In this document: positions 31,401 through 44,891 of the stretch, one piece after another | Numbering within the stretch: the stretch's first letter is position 1 | Layout of the letters: each line of letters begins with the position of its first letter | NCBI RefSeq assembly: GCF_024346715.1 | Contig: NZ_AP024852.1 | Span: forward strand, 682,001 to 746,000 | Direction of reading: 5' to 3' | Origin: Photobacterium swingsii | GTDB taxonomy: Bacteria > Pseudomonadota > Gammaproteobacteria > Enterobacterales > Vibrionaceae | DNA: 64,000 bases | The notes under the pieces: generated by a model | Databases searched by the model: none | The model's input: only the letters and a program-made list of their open reading frames with translations | What the model was told of the DNA's origin: nothing | Translations under genes and position numbers: made by a program

Positions 31401-32082
31401 CACCTTGGAATAAAGCATTAACGAGACAGCTCCACTGATTAGATATTTGATAATCTTGTTCCAGTTCTATATTCAGCGCACCATCTTTTAATTCATAACC
31501 TTCCCAATCAGTCGCCAGTCGGGCTGGACCTACTGCGGTATAACATCCCGTTGAATAGGTGAATAAATCATCCCAGTCTCTTTCTAATACCGCCAATTTT
31601 GTATAGTCAGGAGTAAAGAATTTCTTATCTTTCCAATTGACATTATCGTCTGTATTTTCTTCTTCTTTATTTGTACAGTCATCGTATGCATCTTCTTTAC
31701 AGCGATAATCTTGATATGTACCCGGCAGTTTTATTAGTGGACTTAAATTTGTATCAACATCAGACCAGCGACCAAAATCATTATTATTAATTTGTGCTTG
31801 GCTAATAACATCAGGACTAAGTTGACGTACTTCTAATCCTTCTTCGGTATAGAAAAATCGAACCAGTTTTTCTTGCCCTTGCATGAATGGCGCCATACTA
31901 ACTGCATAACGTGGCGCTTTCGCCATCGATGGCATATAAAGATAAACTTGATCCGTTTTTATTTCTCGCTTGGTTACTTGATGAGGATCTCTTTCAACAA
32001 GATCATAGCTTTGATTATCAGCACCACATCCTGCGAGAAATAACGCAGAGATAATGCTTGATGCGACCAGTGATCGTTTCAT
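28486..32082 (-). CDS. Very large lipoprotein zinc metalloprotease (metzincin type)
   Basis: A 1198-residue predicted lipoprotein: a signal peptide ending in LFLAGC (lipidated Cys19) sends it to the envelope. The zinc motif HEIGHNLGLRH spans residues 588-598 with the catalytic Glu589. SIMDY at 628-632 is a plausible Met-turn, so it is a metzincin. The N-terminal half and the last 450 residues have no domain that I can name; I recall similar proteins annotated as zinc-dependent metalloproteases with DUF4953-like regions. It starts 17 bases after the barrel gene, with GGAG before the ATG, so the two form one operon. Confidence 0.85.
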   Translation of the reverse strand: MKRSLVASSIISALFLAGCGADNQSYDLVERDPHQVTKREIKTDQVYLYMPSMAKAPRYAVSMAPFMQGQEKLVRFFYTEEGLEVRQLSPDVISQAQINNNDFGRWSDVDTNLSPLIKLPGTYQDYRCKEDAYDDCTNKEEENTDDNVNWKDKKFFTPDYTKLAVLERDWDDLFTYSTGCYTAVGPARLATDWEGYELKDGALNIELEQDYQISNQWSCLVNALFQGDDGIDFNNLTFTVSNFYSFVPLSAVQSQDYEPVLYPKGDEDTFGMFASQVSRPDHLGNNTQDGNRIHYMHRFNPTQGSVDYHLSDSFDINPATQFYKQITIDVIDRINPQLTKVGVPSITLHQPSGKRSGDLRYNVINLIHEPLQNGLAGYGPSAVNPVTGEIVHAHVNQYSGVLESIAYRLWDRIAIQYNQGNVKPMPKQENEQLSAAPVALSYSTPDGTPLESNADLIVSVASNTLPPAAQMQASEPIDNALKALNELNQIPQDTLTPLDLVEINELEKRLWAEHNMFPVSSLWSSTTEKMLPTMVVAGQSIDFTSEDAYVWSDNERTQLKRWDQLTIEQQTHVGRILAGIYYAKTLVHEIGHNLGLRHNFQGSNDDTNFFTKQQAHNHGLKYIPAYSSIMDYNPSMMDALPVFGLYDKAALRFAYKRQVEVSTFGSASEADAVSPKYFDLSVYDKELKTAFFAENTHLDPRLSDGVLSAAVNDAVLDDKWSDKVPGDKVLREFKYCTDGNVSLNTDCNRHDEGRNHSEINNYNWQRYYEHFSLSTQRNNRKNFDESTLSDYAIGRVNTFMNWRENIQMFDRMSQYIGWSDADRLFIAQTDPVCTGQMEIWPVSDFNFDYFCGMAQGIDELRNNLVNLVIQPDHQCEVQNAVGEVSYRTLNDVIYQSAVRSQLAQGEVPQSCFHPAIESYLTSQGQTLLAEAGKMLNSGKAPNVNPKFNYVGMFDYYGFWPDKFAAMAALLERDGIRRTTDRTDSALVDLPYIVPTGGNGYINYDIFTILLDDIALGTNNAQTILGTQLFRDREGNAVAPQGDFTTFELNTKVEAAPYYAKNLKRFYNLPHKGEYSQIEALLKLVVQFSDSQTGYYTHGDKLAQYVSLRSSNDHVSQLETFVRKNGQSYYASPANGLAFQMIQFIKELNQLLDPNIDNSTLKLKHITLAQFDETKQQAKLLKLANRYQQVLEILPLDNR

Positions 32083-32099
32083 ACAAACTCCTTTTGTAT

Positions 32100-32921
32100 T
32101 TAAAATGAATACCCAACAGCTATGGAATAGTTCGCTGTATTAAGATCGAAGATGTCTATGTTGCCAACAGTGCCACGTTCAGCATCAAAATAAACGCCAG
32201 AATTGGATGTTGATAGTGCGGTGTAAAAATGTGGTGTTATTTGCCAAATACCAGAGAGTGCCCCTGAATAGTTCCAGTCTCTACGTGTACCGTGGTAGCT
32301 CCAAGCTGTTCCACCAAGCAGTGAAAGCTTAGCTGTAAAATCATGCCATTGATAGCCAATACCTGTGTTGATAGATGCAACCCACTCGGTTAAGTTTTTG
32401 TCTCCCGCTGTTTTATATTTATGAAAATTCTTTTTAACTCTCGGGGTGAAAAAATAGTTAATATTTCCCCATTTATTGGTGATTGGTATTGAAAGTCGCA
32501 GTGCAGTATAGAGTTTATCTTTTTTAGAGAATTCTGAAGTTGGTAACGTAAATTGAATTGCATATCCAATGTTACCTGTCTCTTCCCATTGATAATACTG
32601 ATTGTTTCTAATACCAATTATCGTATCGGTTAAATATGTGCCGACGTCATCTTCATATACACGGTAACCCCCAGAATCGACATAAATAGTATTATCACTA
32701 AATGTGTAATTAAGGTTACCAGACCAATTTAAATTTCGAATACTACGGTGATCATTTGTATCAACATAATTTGAAGAGTATGTCATTGATACATAACCGC
32801 TGACATTACTCATATCTGCATAACTAGTATTGGCAAGTAGCAAGCTAATTATTAGCAATAGATAGTCATACCTTTTGGGAATTCCTTTCCTCTTTATATT
32901 TGTTATGTCCATCATGTTCAT
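32100..32921 (-). CDS. Probable outer-membrane beta-barrel protein
   Basis: A 273-residue protein of unknown function. A basic N-region and hydrophobic core end at about TSYA-DMS, a signal peptide. The rest shows alternating polar and aromatic strands, and it ends with an aromatic residue (YSIAVGYSF), as outer-membrane barrels do. Roughly 10-12 strands can be imagined. It is co-transcribed with the large metalloprotease. It might anchor it, export it or be a small porin; none of these can be decided here. Confidence 0.65.
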   Translation of the reverse strand: MNMMDITNIKRKGIPKRYDYLLLIISLLLANTSYADMSNVSGYVSMTYSSNYVDTNDHRSIRNLNWSGNLNYTFSDNTIYVDSGGYRVYEDDVGTYLTDTIIGIRNNQYYQWEETGNIGYAIQFTLPTSEFSKKDKLYTALRLSIPITNKWGNINYFFTPRVKKNFHKYKTAGDKNLTEWVASINTGIGYQWHDFTAKLSLLGGTAWSYHGTRRDWNYSGALSGIWQITPHFYTALSTSNSGVYFDAERGTVGNIDIFDLNTANYSIAVGYSF

Positions 32922-33331
32922 CCATTAACCATATTATTGACGGTGTTTACTTTAATATTGTTACAGTTTTGTATATGGCATGGTCAATGTTCATTTTATG
33001 GTGATTATTCTAATTATTAGGGAGGGGGTGATAGTTAAATGTTGACTTAGTAGCTTGTCATGGTGAATTGAGTTGAAATATAGTTATTTCGTTGATGATG
33101 TGACTTAATTTCCTTTGGGAGTGCTATTTTACTTTTATGTTTTTATTGAGTTGAAATTGACACGGTATTTACTTTTTCATTCTTCATTGTTAGCAATAAA
33201 TCACCTAGGACATAGTTAGCGCCTATGATGTGACATATTTGAGTTGAGTGATAATCCTTGTTATTGGTTTTGATATAGTATTAAACTCCAATATAGTGCG
33301 ACAAAATAAATAACGACAAGGAGTGTCGTCG
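32922..33331. promoter_or_regulatory. Divergent promoter region
   Basis: A 410-base AT-rich gap lies between the barrel gene (leftward) and the peptide importer (rightward). A sigma-70-like pair TTGATA (33270-33275) and TATAGT (33292-33297), spaced by 16 bases, fits a promoter for the importer. I see no clear operator for a named regulator in the remainder. Confidence 0.4.
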
Positions 33332-34357
33332 ATGTTGTCATATTTTTTACGCCGATTAATATTGGTGATCCCAACTTTTCTTGGTGTAACCCTACTGATA
33401 TTTACTATTACGCGGTTTGTGCCTGGCGGCCCTGTTGAGCGCTTGCTGGCGAGTATGCAAGCGAAAGGTGATGTACAAGCCACAAGTACAGCAGTTGGAG
33501 GAAGTAATGCGCTCTCTGATGATCAAATTGCTGAGCTAAATGCGTTTTATGGTTTAGATAAGCCGGTTTTTGAAGCATACAGTGATTGGTTGAGTAAACT
33601 TGTTGTTTTCGACTTTGGCGAGTCAACGCGTTACTACGAACCTGTTTGGGATATGATTGCTGAGCGTATTCCAGTGTCTGCTTTTTATGGCGGCATGACC
33701 TTCTTTATCAGCTACTTTATTTCTATTCCCCTTGGTTATTTTAAAGCCATGCGCCATGGCAGCGTGTTTGATTCCTCTTCTTCTATTTTGATTTTTGTTG
33801 GCTACGCGTTACCTGGTTATGTGGTGGGTATCTTATTAATTACTTTGTTTAGTTATCACCTTGAATGGTTTCCTATGGGGGGCTTTGTAGGTGATGACTT
33901 TGATGATTATGAGACGTTTGCAGAACAGCTGAAAGATATTATGTGGCATGCAGTGCTACCGTTAATCTGTTACCTCATTGGTGATTTTGCCACGCTAACC
34001 ATGACGATGAAGAATAACCTGATGGAAAATTTATCGGCAGATTATGTCCGAACAGCGATTGCCAAAGGGTTGCCGTTCAAAGTGGCTGTTCGTAAGCATG
34101 CTTTGCGTAATAGCTTAATTCCTATTGCGAGTCATTTTGGTAATTCGTTGCTTTTCTTTATGACAGGCTCTTTTTTGATTGAAGTTATTTTCAATATCGA
34201 TGGGATAGGGTTGCTTGGCTATGAGGCCATCATGGAGCGTGATTACCCCGTTGTGATGGGGATAGTCGCGATAAATGCTGTCATGTTGATGATAGGTAAC
34301 ATACTGTCGGATATGTGTGTTGCTGTGGTCGATCCTCGTGTGAAGTTTGGAGCCTAA
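33332..34357 (+). CDS. Peptide ABC transporter permease, YejB type
   Basis: An inner-membrane permease of the OppB/DppB family, 341 residues from ATG 33332 (AAGGAG at 33318-33323). It starts MLSYFLRRLILVIPTFLGVTLLIF, with TRFVPGGPVERLL, which resembles YejB rather than OppB. The EAA loop is seen as RTAIAKGLPFKVAVRKHALRNSLIP. A GTG at 33323 is in frame but overlaps the ribosome-binding site. It is first of a five-gene importer unit. Confidence 0.88.
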   Translation: MLSYFLRRLILVIPTFLGVTLLIFTITRFVPGGPVERLLASMQAKGDVQATSTAVGGSNALSDDQIAELNAFYGLDKPVFEAYSDWLSKLVVFDFGESTRYYEPVWDMIAERIPVSAFYGGMTFFISYFISIPLGYFKAMRHGSVFDSSSSILIFVGYALPGYVVGILLITLFSYHLEWFPMGGFVGDDFDDYETFAEQLKDIMWHAVLPLICYLIGDFATLTMTMKNNLMENLSADYVRTAIAKGLPFKVAVRKHALRNSLIPIASHFGNSLLFFMTGSFLIEVIFNIDGIGLLGYEAIMERDYPVVMGIVAINAVMLMIGNILSDMCVAVVDPRVKFGA

Positions 34358-34361
34358 GCTG

Positions 34362-35402
34362 ATGAATATTAACCCTCTTACTCGCCGTAAGTTACGTCGA
34401 TTTAAACAAATTAAACGTGGTTATTATTCGTTTATTACCTTGTCTTTTTTATTACTATTTTCATTGGTCGCAGAGCTGTTTATCAATAGCAAAGCGTTAA
34501 TCGTAAGCTATAACGGTGAGTGGTCTTTTCCCGTATTAAGTGATGTGCGATCAGGTTCTGACTTTGGTTTGGGCTATGAAAAAGAAGCTAATTACCGCGA
34601 GCTTCAAGCTTTATATCAGCAGCAACAGGAGGGTAATTGGGTATTACTGCCTATTATTCCATGGGATCCCTATGAGCAAGATTTTAGCGGTGATTTCCCA
34701 CCGACAGCACCAAGTGCGACAGACCGGCATTATTTAGGAACCGACACTATTGGGCGAGACATTGTTGCGCGTTTGGTATATGGCTTTCGTATCGCAATGG
34801 GGTTTGCATTAAGCACCATGCTTATTTCTTACACCATAGGCGTCGCGGTTGGCTGTGCGATGGGATTTTTGGGGGGGAAGTTTGATCTTATTGCTCAACG
34901 TGTGATTGAAATATGGTCGATGGTGCCATTTTTATACGTCATCATGATTCTCGTATCGATAACTCAGCCAACATTCTCACTCTTTGTCGCCATCAATGTG
35001 CTCTTTGGCTGGATGGGGATGACTTGGTATATGCGAACCATGACTTATAAAGAATCAGCGAGAGAATATGTGATGGCAGCGAGAGCTTTAGGGGCATCGA
35101 CGACACGGATTATGTTTAAGCATATCTTGCCTAATACCATGGTGATGATAGTCACACTCGCTCCCTTTACGATAGCCGCAAACATTACTGCGTTGACGGC
35201 GCTTGATTATTTAGGGTTAGGGCTCATGCCACCGACGCCGAGTTGGGGCGACTTATTACAGCAAGGGAAATCAAACCTTGATTCTCCATGGATTGTGATA
35301 TCTGTCGTTACGGCCATCGTAGTGGTATTGGTCATGGTGACCTTTATCGGTGAAGCCATACGAGAGGCGTTCGACCCTAAAAAATACACCCGCTATATTT
35401 AA
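34362..35402 (+). CDS. Peptide ABC transporter permease, YejE type
   Basis: The second permease, 346 residues. It has one N-terminal helix, a long periplasmic loop with LGTDTIGRDIVARLVYGFRIA, then the core helices and the EAA loop REYVMAARALGASTTRIMFKHILP. The large loop is typical of YejE and OppC. GGAG at 34349-34352 supports ATG 34362, 4 bases after the yejB-type stop. Confidence 0.88.
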   Translation: MNINPLTRRKLRRFKQIKRGYYSFITLSFLLLFSLVAELFINSKALIVSYNGEWSFPVLSDVRSGSDFGLGYEKEANYRELQALYQQQQEGNWVLLPIIPWDPYEQDFSGDFPPTAPSATDRHYLGTDTIGRDIVARLVYGFRIAMGFALSTMLISYTIGVAVGCAMGFLGGKFDLIAQRVIEIWSMVPFLYVIMILVSITQPTFSLFVAINVLFGWMGMTWYMRTMTYKESAREYVMAARALGASTTRIMFKHILPNTMVMIVTLAPFTIAANITALTALDYLGLGLMPPTPSWGDLLQQGKSNLDSPWIVISVVTAIVVVLVMVTFIGEAIREAFDPKKYTRYI

Positions 35403-35453
35403 ATCAGGCTGATACGAAAATTTGATTCATCACTAACACAAGGATGTATAACG

Positions 35454-37301
35454 ATGAAGTGTTTAACGCTTTCTGTTGCAATGGCTGCGACAGCTTTTCA
35501 TTTTACTGTGCAAGCGGCGCAACTACCTGACAACCTAACCTGGATCTCGAATTCAAATGAGCCATTATTTGCCTCTGAAGAAGCACAGTTTGGTGGCAAA
35601 TTTCGGACTTATATCCAAAGTTTCCCTCAGACATTTCGTGTGATCGGCCCTGACTCAAATGGGGCATTTCGTTCATGGCTCGTGGATAATCGCCCTGCCT
35701 CTGTTACTCGTCACCCAGTTACAAATAAGTGGATTCCTGAAATTACCGATGAATGGGCTTACGGGGATGATAACAAAACGGTTTACTTTAAAATCAACCC
35801 GAAAGCGACGTGGTCTGATGGTGAAGCGATAACAGCGGATGACTTCGTTTTTGTTCTGACACTGATGCGTTCAAAAGACATCATCGACCCTTGGTATAAC
35901 CAGCATTACACTGAACAGATCAAAGAAGTTGTGAAGTACGATGATCATACGTTTGCGGTTGTGTCGACAAAACCGCGAAACCGTGAAGACTTGATGATTT
36001 ATAGTAATTTCCAACCTCGTCCTGCGCACTTTTATCAACCGAAAGATGATAAAAATAATGATGGCATCGATGATAACTTTGTTCGTAGATACAATTTCAA
36101 AGCTGAACCATCTGCAGGCCCTTATTACTTAGATAAAGTGAAAAAAGGCAAGTCACTCACATTTAAGCATATCGGCCAAGATTGGTGGGGATACTCTAAC
36201 CGCTATTTTAAGAACCGTTATAACGTTGAAAAAATCAGCATCAAAGTCATCCGTGATAACGATATCGCGAAGAAGCATTTTGAGAAAGGAAACATAGATA
36301 CGTTTGCCTTACTTATTCCATCGCTTTGGCATGAAAAATCAAATACCAAGCCTTATCAGCAAGGTTATATTCATAAGTTTTGGGGCTACAACCAAGTGCC
36401 AGAGGGGGCTGGCGGTATATGGATCAATACAGCCAAAGATAAGCTCGATAACCCAGTTATTCGAGAAGGGTTGGCACATGCTATTGACTTTGATGGCATG
36501 ATTTCTAAGTTGCTTCGCAATGATTACACGCGCCTGCCTAATGGAGTCGGAGTTGGACACGGTGACTATACCAATAATACTATTACTGCACCGACCTTTG
36601 CCCCTGAATTGGCAGCGCAAAAATTTGCAGAGGCTGGCTTTGATAAAGTCGGTGGCGATGGTATTCGCATCAATAGCAAAGGGGAGCGATTAACCTTTGC
36701 AGTGACTTATGGTTACGCCCAACACACACCGAGAATTGCGTATTTAAAAGAGCAAGCCAAAGAAGCAGGGCTAGAGTTGACACTTAACCTTGTGGATGGT
36801 TCGTCAGCATTTAAATATGTACTAGAGAAAAAGCACCAGCTGTCTTTTCATCGAATGGGCACGTCTGAAATCCCTGCTTATTGGGAGTATTTCCACTCAG
36901 ATAATGCGAATAAGATTCAAAATAACAACTTTACCAATTTTAGTTCTCCTGAACTCGATACCCTCATCATGTCTTACCGTTCTGAATTCGATCTTGAAAA
37001 GAAAAAAGCGGTTTCTCGCCAAATTCAACAGCTAGTGAGTGAGGCTAATGTCATTATTCCAGGCTACATGGTGCCTTATACCCGTGAAGGTTACTGGCGT
37101 TGGTTGAAATATCCTAAACCTGCGATGACAAAACTGACCAAATTCTTATTCACAACTGGGACTTTCCGTGATTATGGTACGTTTTGGATCGACCCTGTGG
37201 AATACAAAAATACCAAAGCAGCAGTGAAAAAAGGCGAGGCGTTTGAACCTATGACGGTTGTCGATGAAACTTATAAGCGCTTAGCACCGGAGAAAGAATA
37301 A
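35454..37301 (+). CDS. Peptide-binding protein, YejA type (SBP family 5)
   Basis: A periplasmic solute-binding protein of 615 residues. The signal peptide ends at about TVQAAQLP. The family 5 signature region is seen as WAYGDDNKTVYFKINPKATWSDGEAITADDFVF. Lack of a lipobox makes it soluble in the periplasm. It resembles YejA, which in enterobacteria binds oligopeptides and microcin C. Here it is third, after the permeases, unlike the YejABEF order. Confidence 0.85.
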   Translation: MKCLTLSVAMAATAFHFTVQAAQLPDNLTWISNSNEPLFASEEAQFGGKFRTYIQSFPQTFRVIGPDSNGAFRSWLVDNRPASVTRHPVTNKWIPEITDEWAYGDDNKTVYFKINPKATWSDGEAITADDFVFVLTLMRSKDIIDPWYNQHYTEQIKEVVKYDDHTFAVVSTKPRNREDLMIYSNFQPRPAHFYQPKDDKNNDGIDDNFVRRYNFKAEPSAGPYYLDKVKKGKSLTFKHIGQDWWGYSNRYFKNRYNVEKISIKVIRDNDIAKKHFEKGNIDTFALLIPSLWHEKSNTKPYQQGYIHKFWGYNQVPEGAGGIWINTAKDKLDNPVIREGLAHAIDFDGMISKLLRNDYTRLPNGVGVGHGDYTNNTITAPTFAPELAAQKFAEAGFDKVGGDGIRINSKGERLTFAVTYGYAQHTPRIAYLKEQAKEAGLELTLNLVDGSSAFKYVLEKKHQLSFHRMGTSEIPAYWEYFHSDNANKIQNNNFTNFSSPELDTLIMSYRSEFDLEKKKAVSRQIQQLVSEANVIIPGYMVPYTREGYWRWLKYPKPAMTKLTKFLFTTGTFRDYGTFWIDPVEYKNTKAAVKKGEAFEPMTVVDETYKRLAPEKE

Positions 37302-38288
37302 ATGGCAGACTCGGTAATCTTATCTGTGTGTGATCTTGAGACCGAGTTCACTACGGATAATGGTGTGGTTAGGGTGCTCGATGGTGTGTCATTTGAGGTG
37401 AAAAAAGGAAAAACATTAGGCATCGTTGGTGAATCAGGTTGTGGTAAGAGTGTGACAGCCATGTCGATCATTGGGCTTTTACCACGGCCTTATGGGCAAG
37501 TTGTTGCGGGAAAAGTGAATTTTGATGGTATTGATTTGCTCGGATTAGCCCCGCATGAGCTCTACCAGATGCGGGGTAATCGAATATCAATGATCTTTCA
37601 AGATCCAATGACAGCGCTGAACCCAGTACACACCATAGGCAAACAGATCAATGAAGTATTAGAGCTTCATCGACCAGAGCTTAATAAACGGCAACGATTC
37701 GATTACGCGCTGTCTATGTTTACCAAAGTCGGTATTCCGTCACCAGAGCAACGTATTTTTGAATATCCGCACAACTTATCTGGCGGTATGCGCCAGCGAG
37801 TGATGATTGCGATTGCGTTAGCATGCCAGCCTGATGTGTTGATTTGTGATGAGCCAACTACAGCACTGGACGTGACTGTTCAAGCGCAGATCCTCGATTT
37901 GATGCGAGAGATACAGCAAGAGACTGGGATGGCTATCATCTTCATCACCCATGATTTAGGCGTTGTGGCAGAAATGTGTGATGAGGTTGTGGTGATGTAT
38001 GCGGGGAGAGCCGTTGAGGTCTGTGATGTGTTCACCTTATTTGAACAACCTAAACATCCATATAGTAGGGGCTTATTGCAATCAATGCCTACATTGAATG
38101 TTGGCCATAAACAGCCGCTACAAACCATCTCTGGTAATGTACCTCAATTAGATGAAATGCCTGAAGGCTGCCGTTTCTGCACGCGGTGTCAATTTATGTC
38201 GACGAAATGTGAGTATCAGCAACCACCTTGGGAGTTGTTAGACAAAACGCATCGTGTAAGTTGCCATCATTGGCGAGAGGTAGACTAA
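37302..38288 (+). CDS. Peptide ABC transporter ATP-binding protein, OppD-like
   Basis: A 328-residue ATPase with Walker A GESGCGKS, signature [15 protein letters not shown] and Walker [13 protein letters not shown]. The oligopeptide-type C-terminal region contains the Cys pattern CRFCTRC...C. It starts directly after the stop of the binding-protein gene. In YejF the two ATPase halves are fused; here they are separate genes. Confidence 0.9.
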   Translation: MADSVILSVCDLETEFTTDNGVVRVLDGVSFEVKKGKTLGIVGESGCGKSVTAMSIIGLLPRPYGQVVAGKVNFDGIDLLGLAPHELYQMRGNRISMIFQDPMTALNPVHTIGKQINEVLELHRPELNKRQRFDYALSMFTKVGIPSPEQRIFEYPHNLSGGMRQRVMIAIALACQPDVLICDEPTTALDVTVQAQILDLMREIQQETGMAIIFITHDLGVVAEMCDEVVVMYAGRAVEVCDVFTLFEQPKHPYSRGLLQSMPTLNVGHKQPLQTISGNVPQLDEMPEGCRFCTRCQFMSTKCEYQQPPWELLDKTHRVSCHHWREVD

Positions 38289-39301
38289 TGACGGAATTAT
38301 TAAAGATTGAAAACCTTGAAAAGCACTTTCATTCGGGGGGCGGTATCTTACGAAAAGGCTATTCAGTAAAAGCCGTCGATGGGGTTAGCCTTAGTTTAAA
38401 AAAAGGCGAAACACTAGGGCTGGTCGGAGAGTCTGGATGTGGTAAAAGTACGCTAGGACGAACGCTACTGAAATTATTTGAGCCGACTGCCGGGCAGATA
38501 TATTTTGAAGGTAAAGATATTACGGCGTTATCAGTAAAAGAGATGCGGGTATTAAGACAAGATATGCAAATTGTCTTTCAAGACCCGACCGACTCACTTA
38601 ATGCTCGCCACACTGTTGGCATGATTATCGAAGAGCCATTCATCATTCATAATATAGGCACAGCCAAAGAGCGTAAGACTTGGGTGAAAGAGCTGCTCGT
38701 AAAGGTAGGTTTGTCTGAAAGCGCTGCCGAGCGTTACCCTCATGAGTTTTCAGGTGGGCAAAAGCAACGTATTGGGATTGCACGCGCTATTGCGCTAAAG
38801 CCGAAGTTGTTAGTCTGCGATGAATCGGTATCGGCTTTGGATGTGTCTGTGCAGGCGCAAATTATTAATTTACTCTTGTCTTTGCAGCAGGAGCTTCATT
38901 TATCGCTGATATTTATCGCTCATGATTTATCAGTTGTAAAACACATATCAGATCGTGTTGCCGTTATGTATTTGGGAAAGATTGTAGAAACAGGCCCGAC
39001 AGACAGCGTGTATCGCCAGCCTCTCCATCCGTATACCCAAGCACTATTGTCGGCAATACCTATACCTAACCCAAGGCTACGTAATAAAACTAGAATAATG
39101 CTTAAAGGTGAGCTGCCTTCACCGATAAATCCTCCCGATGGTTGTCGCTTTCATACCCGCTGTCGCTATGCTGCGGAAAAGTGTCGAACAAACCAGCCTC
39201 AAAAACAGTATTTATCAATGAATCATAGTGTTGCTTGCCATTTCCCTTTAGAGCAATACCCGATTGAAAGCGGGAAAGTAGAGGTTTTAAGTACAGATTA
39301 A
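38288..39301 (+). CDS. Peptide ABC transporter ATP-binding protein, OppF-like
   Basis: The second ATPase, 337 residues from ATG 38288, whose first base is the last base of the preceding stop (TAATG). Walker A is GESGCGKST, the signature FSGGQKQRIGIARAI, and Walker B VCDESVSALD. The C-terminus again has the oligopeptide-type CRFHTRCRYAAEKC pattern. The frame upstream of 38288 lies in the OppD-like gene and is not real coding sequence. Confidence 0.9.
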   Translation: MTELLKIENLEKHFHSGGGILRKGYSVKAVDGVSLSLKKGETLGLVGESGCGKSTLGRTLLKLFEPTAGQIYFEGKDITALSVKEMRVLRQDMQIVFQDPTDSLNARHTVGMIIEEPFIIHNIGTAKERKTWVKELLVKVGLSESAAERYPHEFSGGQKQRIGIARAIALKPKLLVCDESVSALDVSVQAQIINLLLSLQQELHLSLIFIAHDLSVVKHISDRVAVMYLGKIVETGPTDSVYRQPLHPYTQALLSAIPIPNPRLRNKTRIMLKGELPSPINPPDGCRFHTRCRYAAEKCRTNQPQKQYLSMNHSVACHFPLEQYPIESGKVEVLSTD

Positions 39302-39353
39302 ATCGCTTTTGTTTAAAAAGTGTGCGGTTGGTGTTTTTTTTTGAATTTAGGGG

Positions 39354-39446
39354 TTGCCAGCTTTTGGGAACTCCCTATAATGCGTCCTCACTGACACGGA
39401 ATAAGACGGTTCGCCTGAATGATTTGTCAGTATGTTCTTTAACAAT
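39354..39446 (+). promoter_or_regulatory. rRNA operon promoter and leader boxA
   Basis: TTGCCA (39354-39359) and TATAAT (39376-39381) with a 16-base spacer follow an A/T-rich upstream tract that could be an UP element. The antitermination boxA TGTTCTTTAACAAT lies at 39433-39446. The remaining 349-base gap up to 39650 is rRNA leader; I see one promoter only, not a clear P1/P2 pair. Confidence 0.8.
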
Positions 39447-39650
39447 TTGACCATGCAATCTGTGTGGGCACTCGTGAAATGAATAGTCAAAAAAGATTAT
39501 ATCAATGAACTGAGTGACCAATACAATTTAAGTTTACTGCTTCGGTAGTGAGAGTAAGTTGGCACAGTCAATTCGAATATCATGACTAGCTTCTAGTTAT
39601 CGATGTTCAATCAGTATTCATTGAGCCGGTCGCAAGACCAACAAAACTTT

Positions 39651-41192
<1,542 letters not shown>

Positions 41193-41293
41193 ACGATAGA
41201 CTGCTTGTTTAATGCAGTGTCCACACAGATTGCTTGGTCGAAATGTAAAAGAGCGCTAAATGTTGCCCAACAACATTTAGCAAGAAAGACTTA

Positions 41294-41369
41294 GTCCCAT
41301 TCGTCTAGAGGCCTAGGACACCGCCCTTTCACGGCGGTAACAGGGGTTCGACTCCCCTATGGGACGCCA
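41294..41369 (+). tRNA. tRNA-Glu (TTC)
   Basis: A 76-base cloverleaf with GTCCCAT/ATGGGAC acceptor stem, anticodon TTC at 41328-41330, and encoded CCA. It is in the 16S-23S spacer. Confidence 0.96.
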
Positions 41370-41406
41370 CTTTCTTTTAAGATAATTAATATCTTATTAG
41401 ACACGT

Positions 41407-41482
41407 GGGCGATTAGCTCAGTTGGGAGAGCACCTCCCTTACAAGGAGGGGGTCACTGGTTCGAGCCCGGTATCGCCCACCA
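41407..41482 (+). tRNA. tRNA-Val (TAC)
   Basis: 76 bases, acceptor GGGCGAT/ATCGCCC, anticodon TAC at 41440-41442, encoded CCA. Second tRNA of the spacer. Confidence 0.96.
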
Positions 41483-41514
41483 TTCTTTCTTAAACGTAAA
41501 AATGAATACCCTAT

Positions 41515-41590
41515 GGGGCTATAGCTCAGCTGGGAGAGCGCTTCGCTGGCAGCGAAGAGGTCAGCGGTTCGATCCCGCTTAGCTCCACCA
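41515..41590 (+). tRNA. tRNA-Ala (GGC)
   Basis: 76 bases, acceptor GGGGCTA/TAGCTCC, with one G-T pair, anticodon GGC at 41548-41550 in the loop CTGGCAG, encoded CCA. The GGC anticodon is notable because the spacer alanine tRNA of many gammaproteobacteria is TGC. Confidence 0.95.
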
Positions 41591-41673
41591 CTCTTTAAAT
41601 GCATTTTCTTCTTTTTGAAGCGAGTGTCGTTAAAAAGTGGATCTCGTTTCTATTTTATAGAATCAGAAACACA

Positions 41674-41687
41674 TGCTCTTTAACAAT
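41674..41687 (+). promoter_or_regulatory. boxA before 23S
   Basis: TGCTCTTTAACAAT matches the rRNA antitermination boxA. It sits in the 284-base spacer 41591-41874, the rest of which is 23S processing-stem sequence. Confidence 0.8.
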
Positions 41688-41874
41688 CTGGAAAGCTGAC
41701 TAGTACATTCAATCGAATGATTGAATGACAATAGTATTTTCGAAAGAAAATACGAGTTCTCAAAACAACACACATTCAAGTGTCTTGTGTATGAGTCCGG
41801 CGAAAAACCAATTTGTGTCCTTATCAGACACACAACCTTGGTTGTTTGAACATACAGACCTCTTGGGGTTGTAT

Positions 41875-44766
<2,892 letters not shown>

Positions 44767-44891
44767 ACAACACCCAAGGGGTTTTACGGACTCCATAAGC
44801 ACTTGAATGACGTGTTTGAACGATATTGTAAACACTAGTTAGATTTTCCCAGATTGTATTTATCGCCTGATGGCGGTAAATAACCCGAATT

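Noticed and set aside
33103..33240. CRP site in the divergent region
   Set aside because: Only TGTGA half-sites are present without the matching TCACA at the right spacing.
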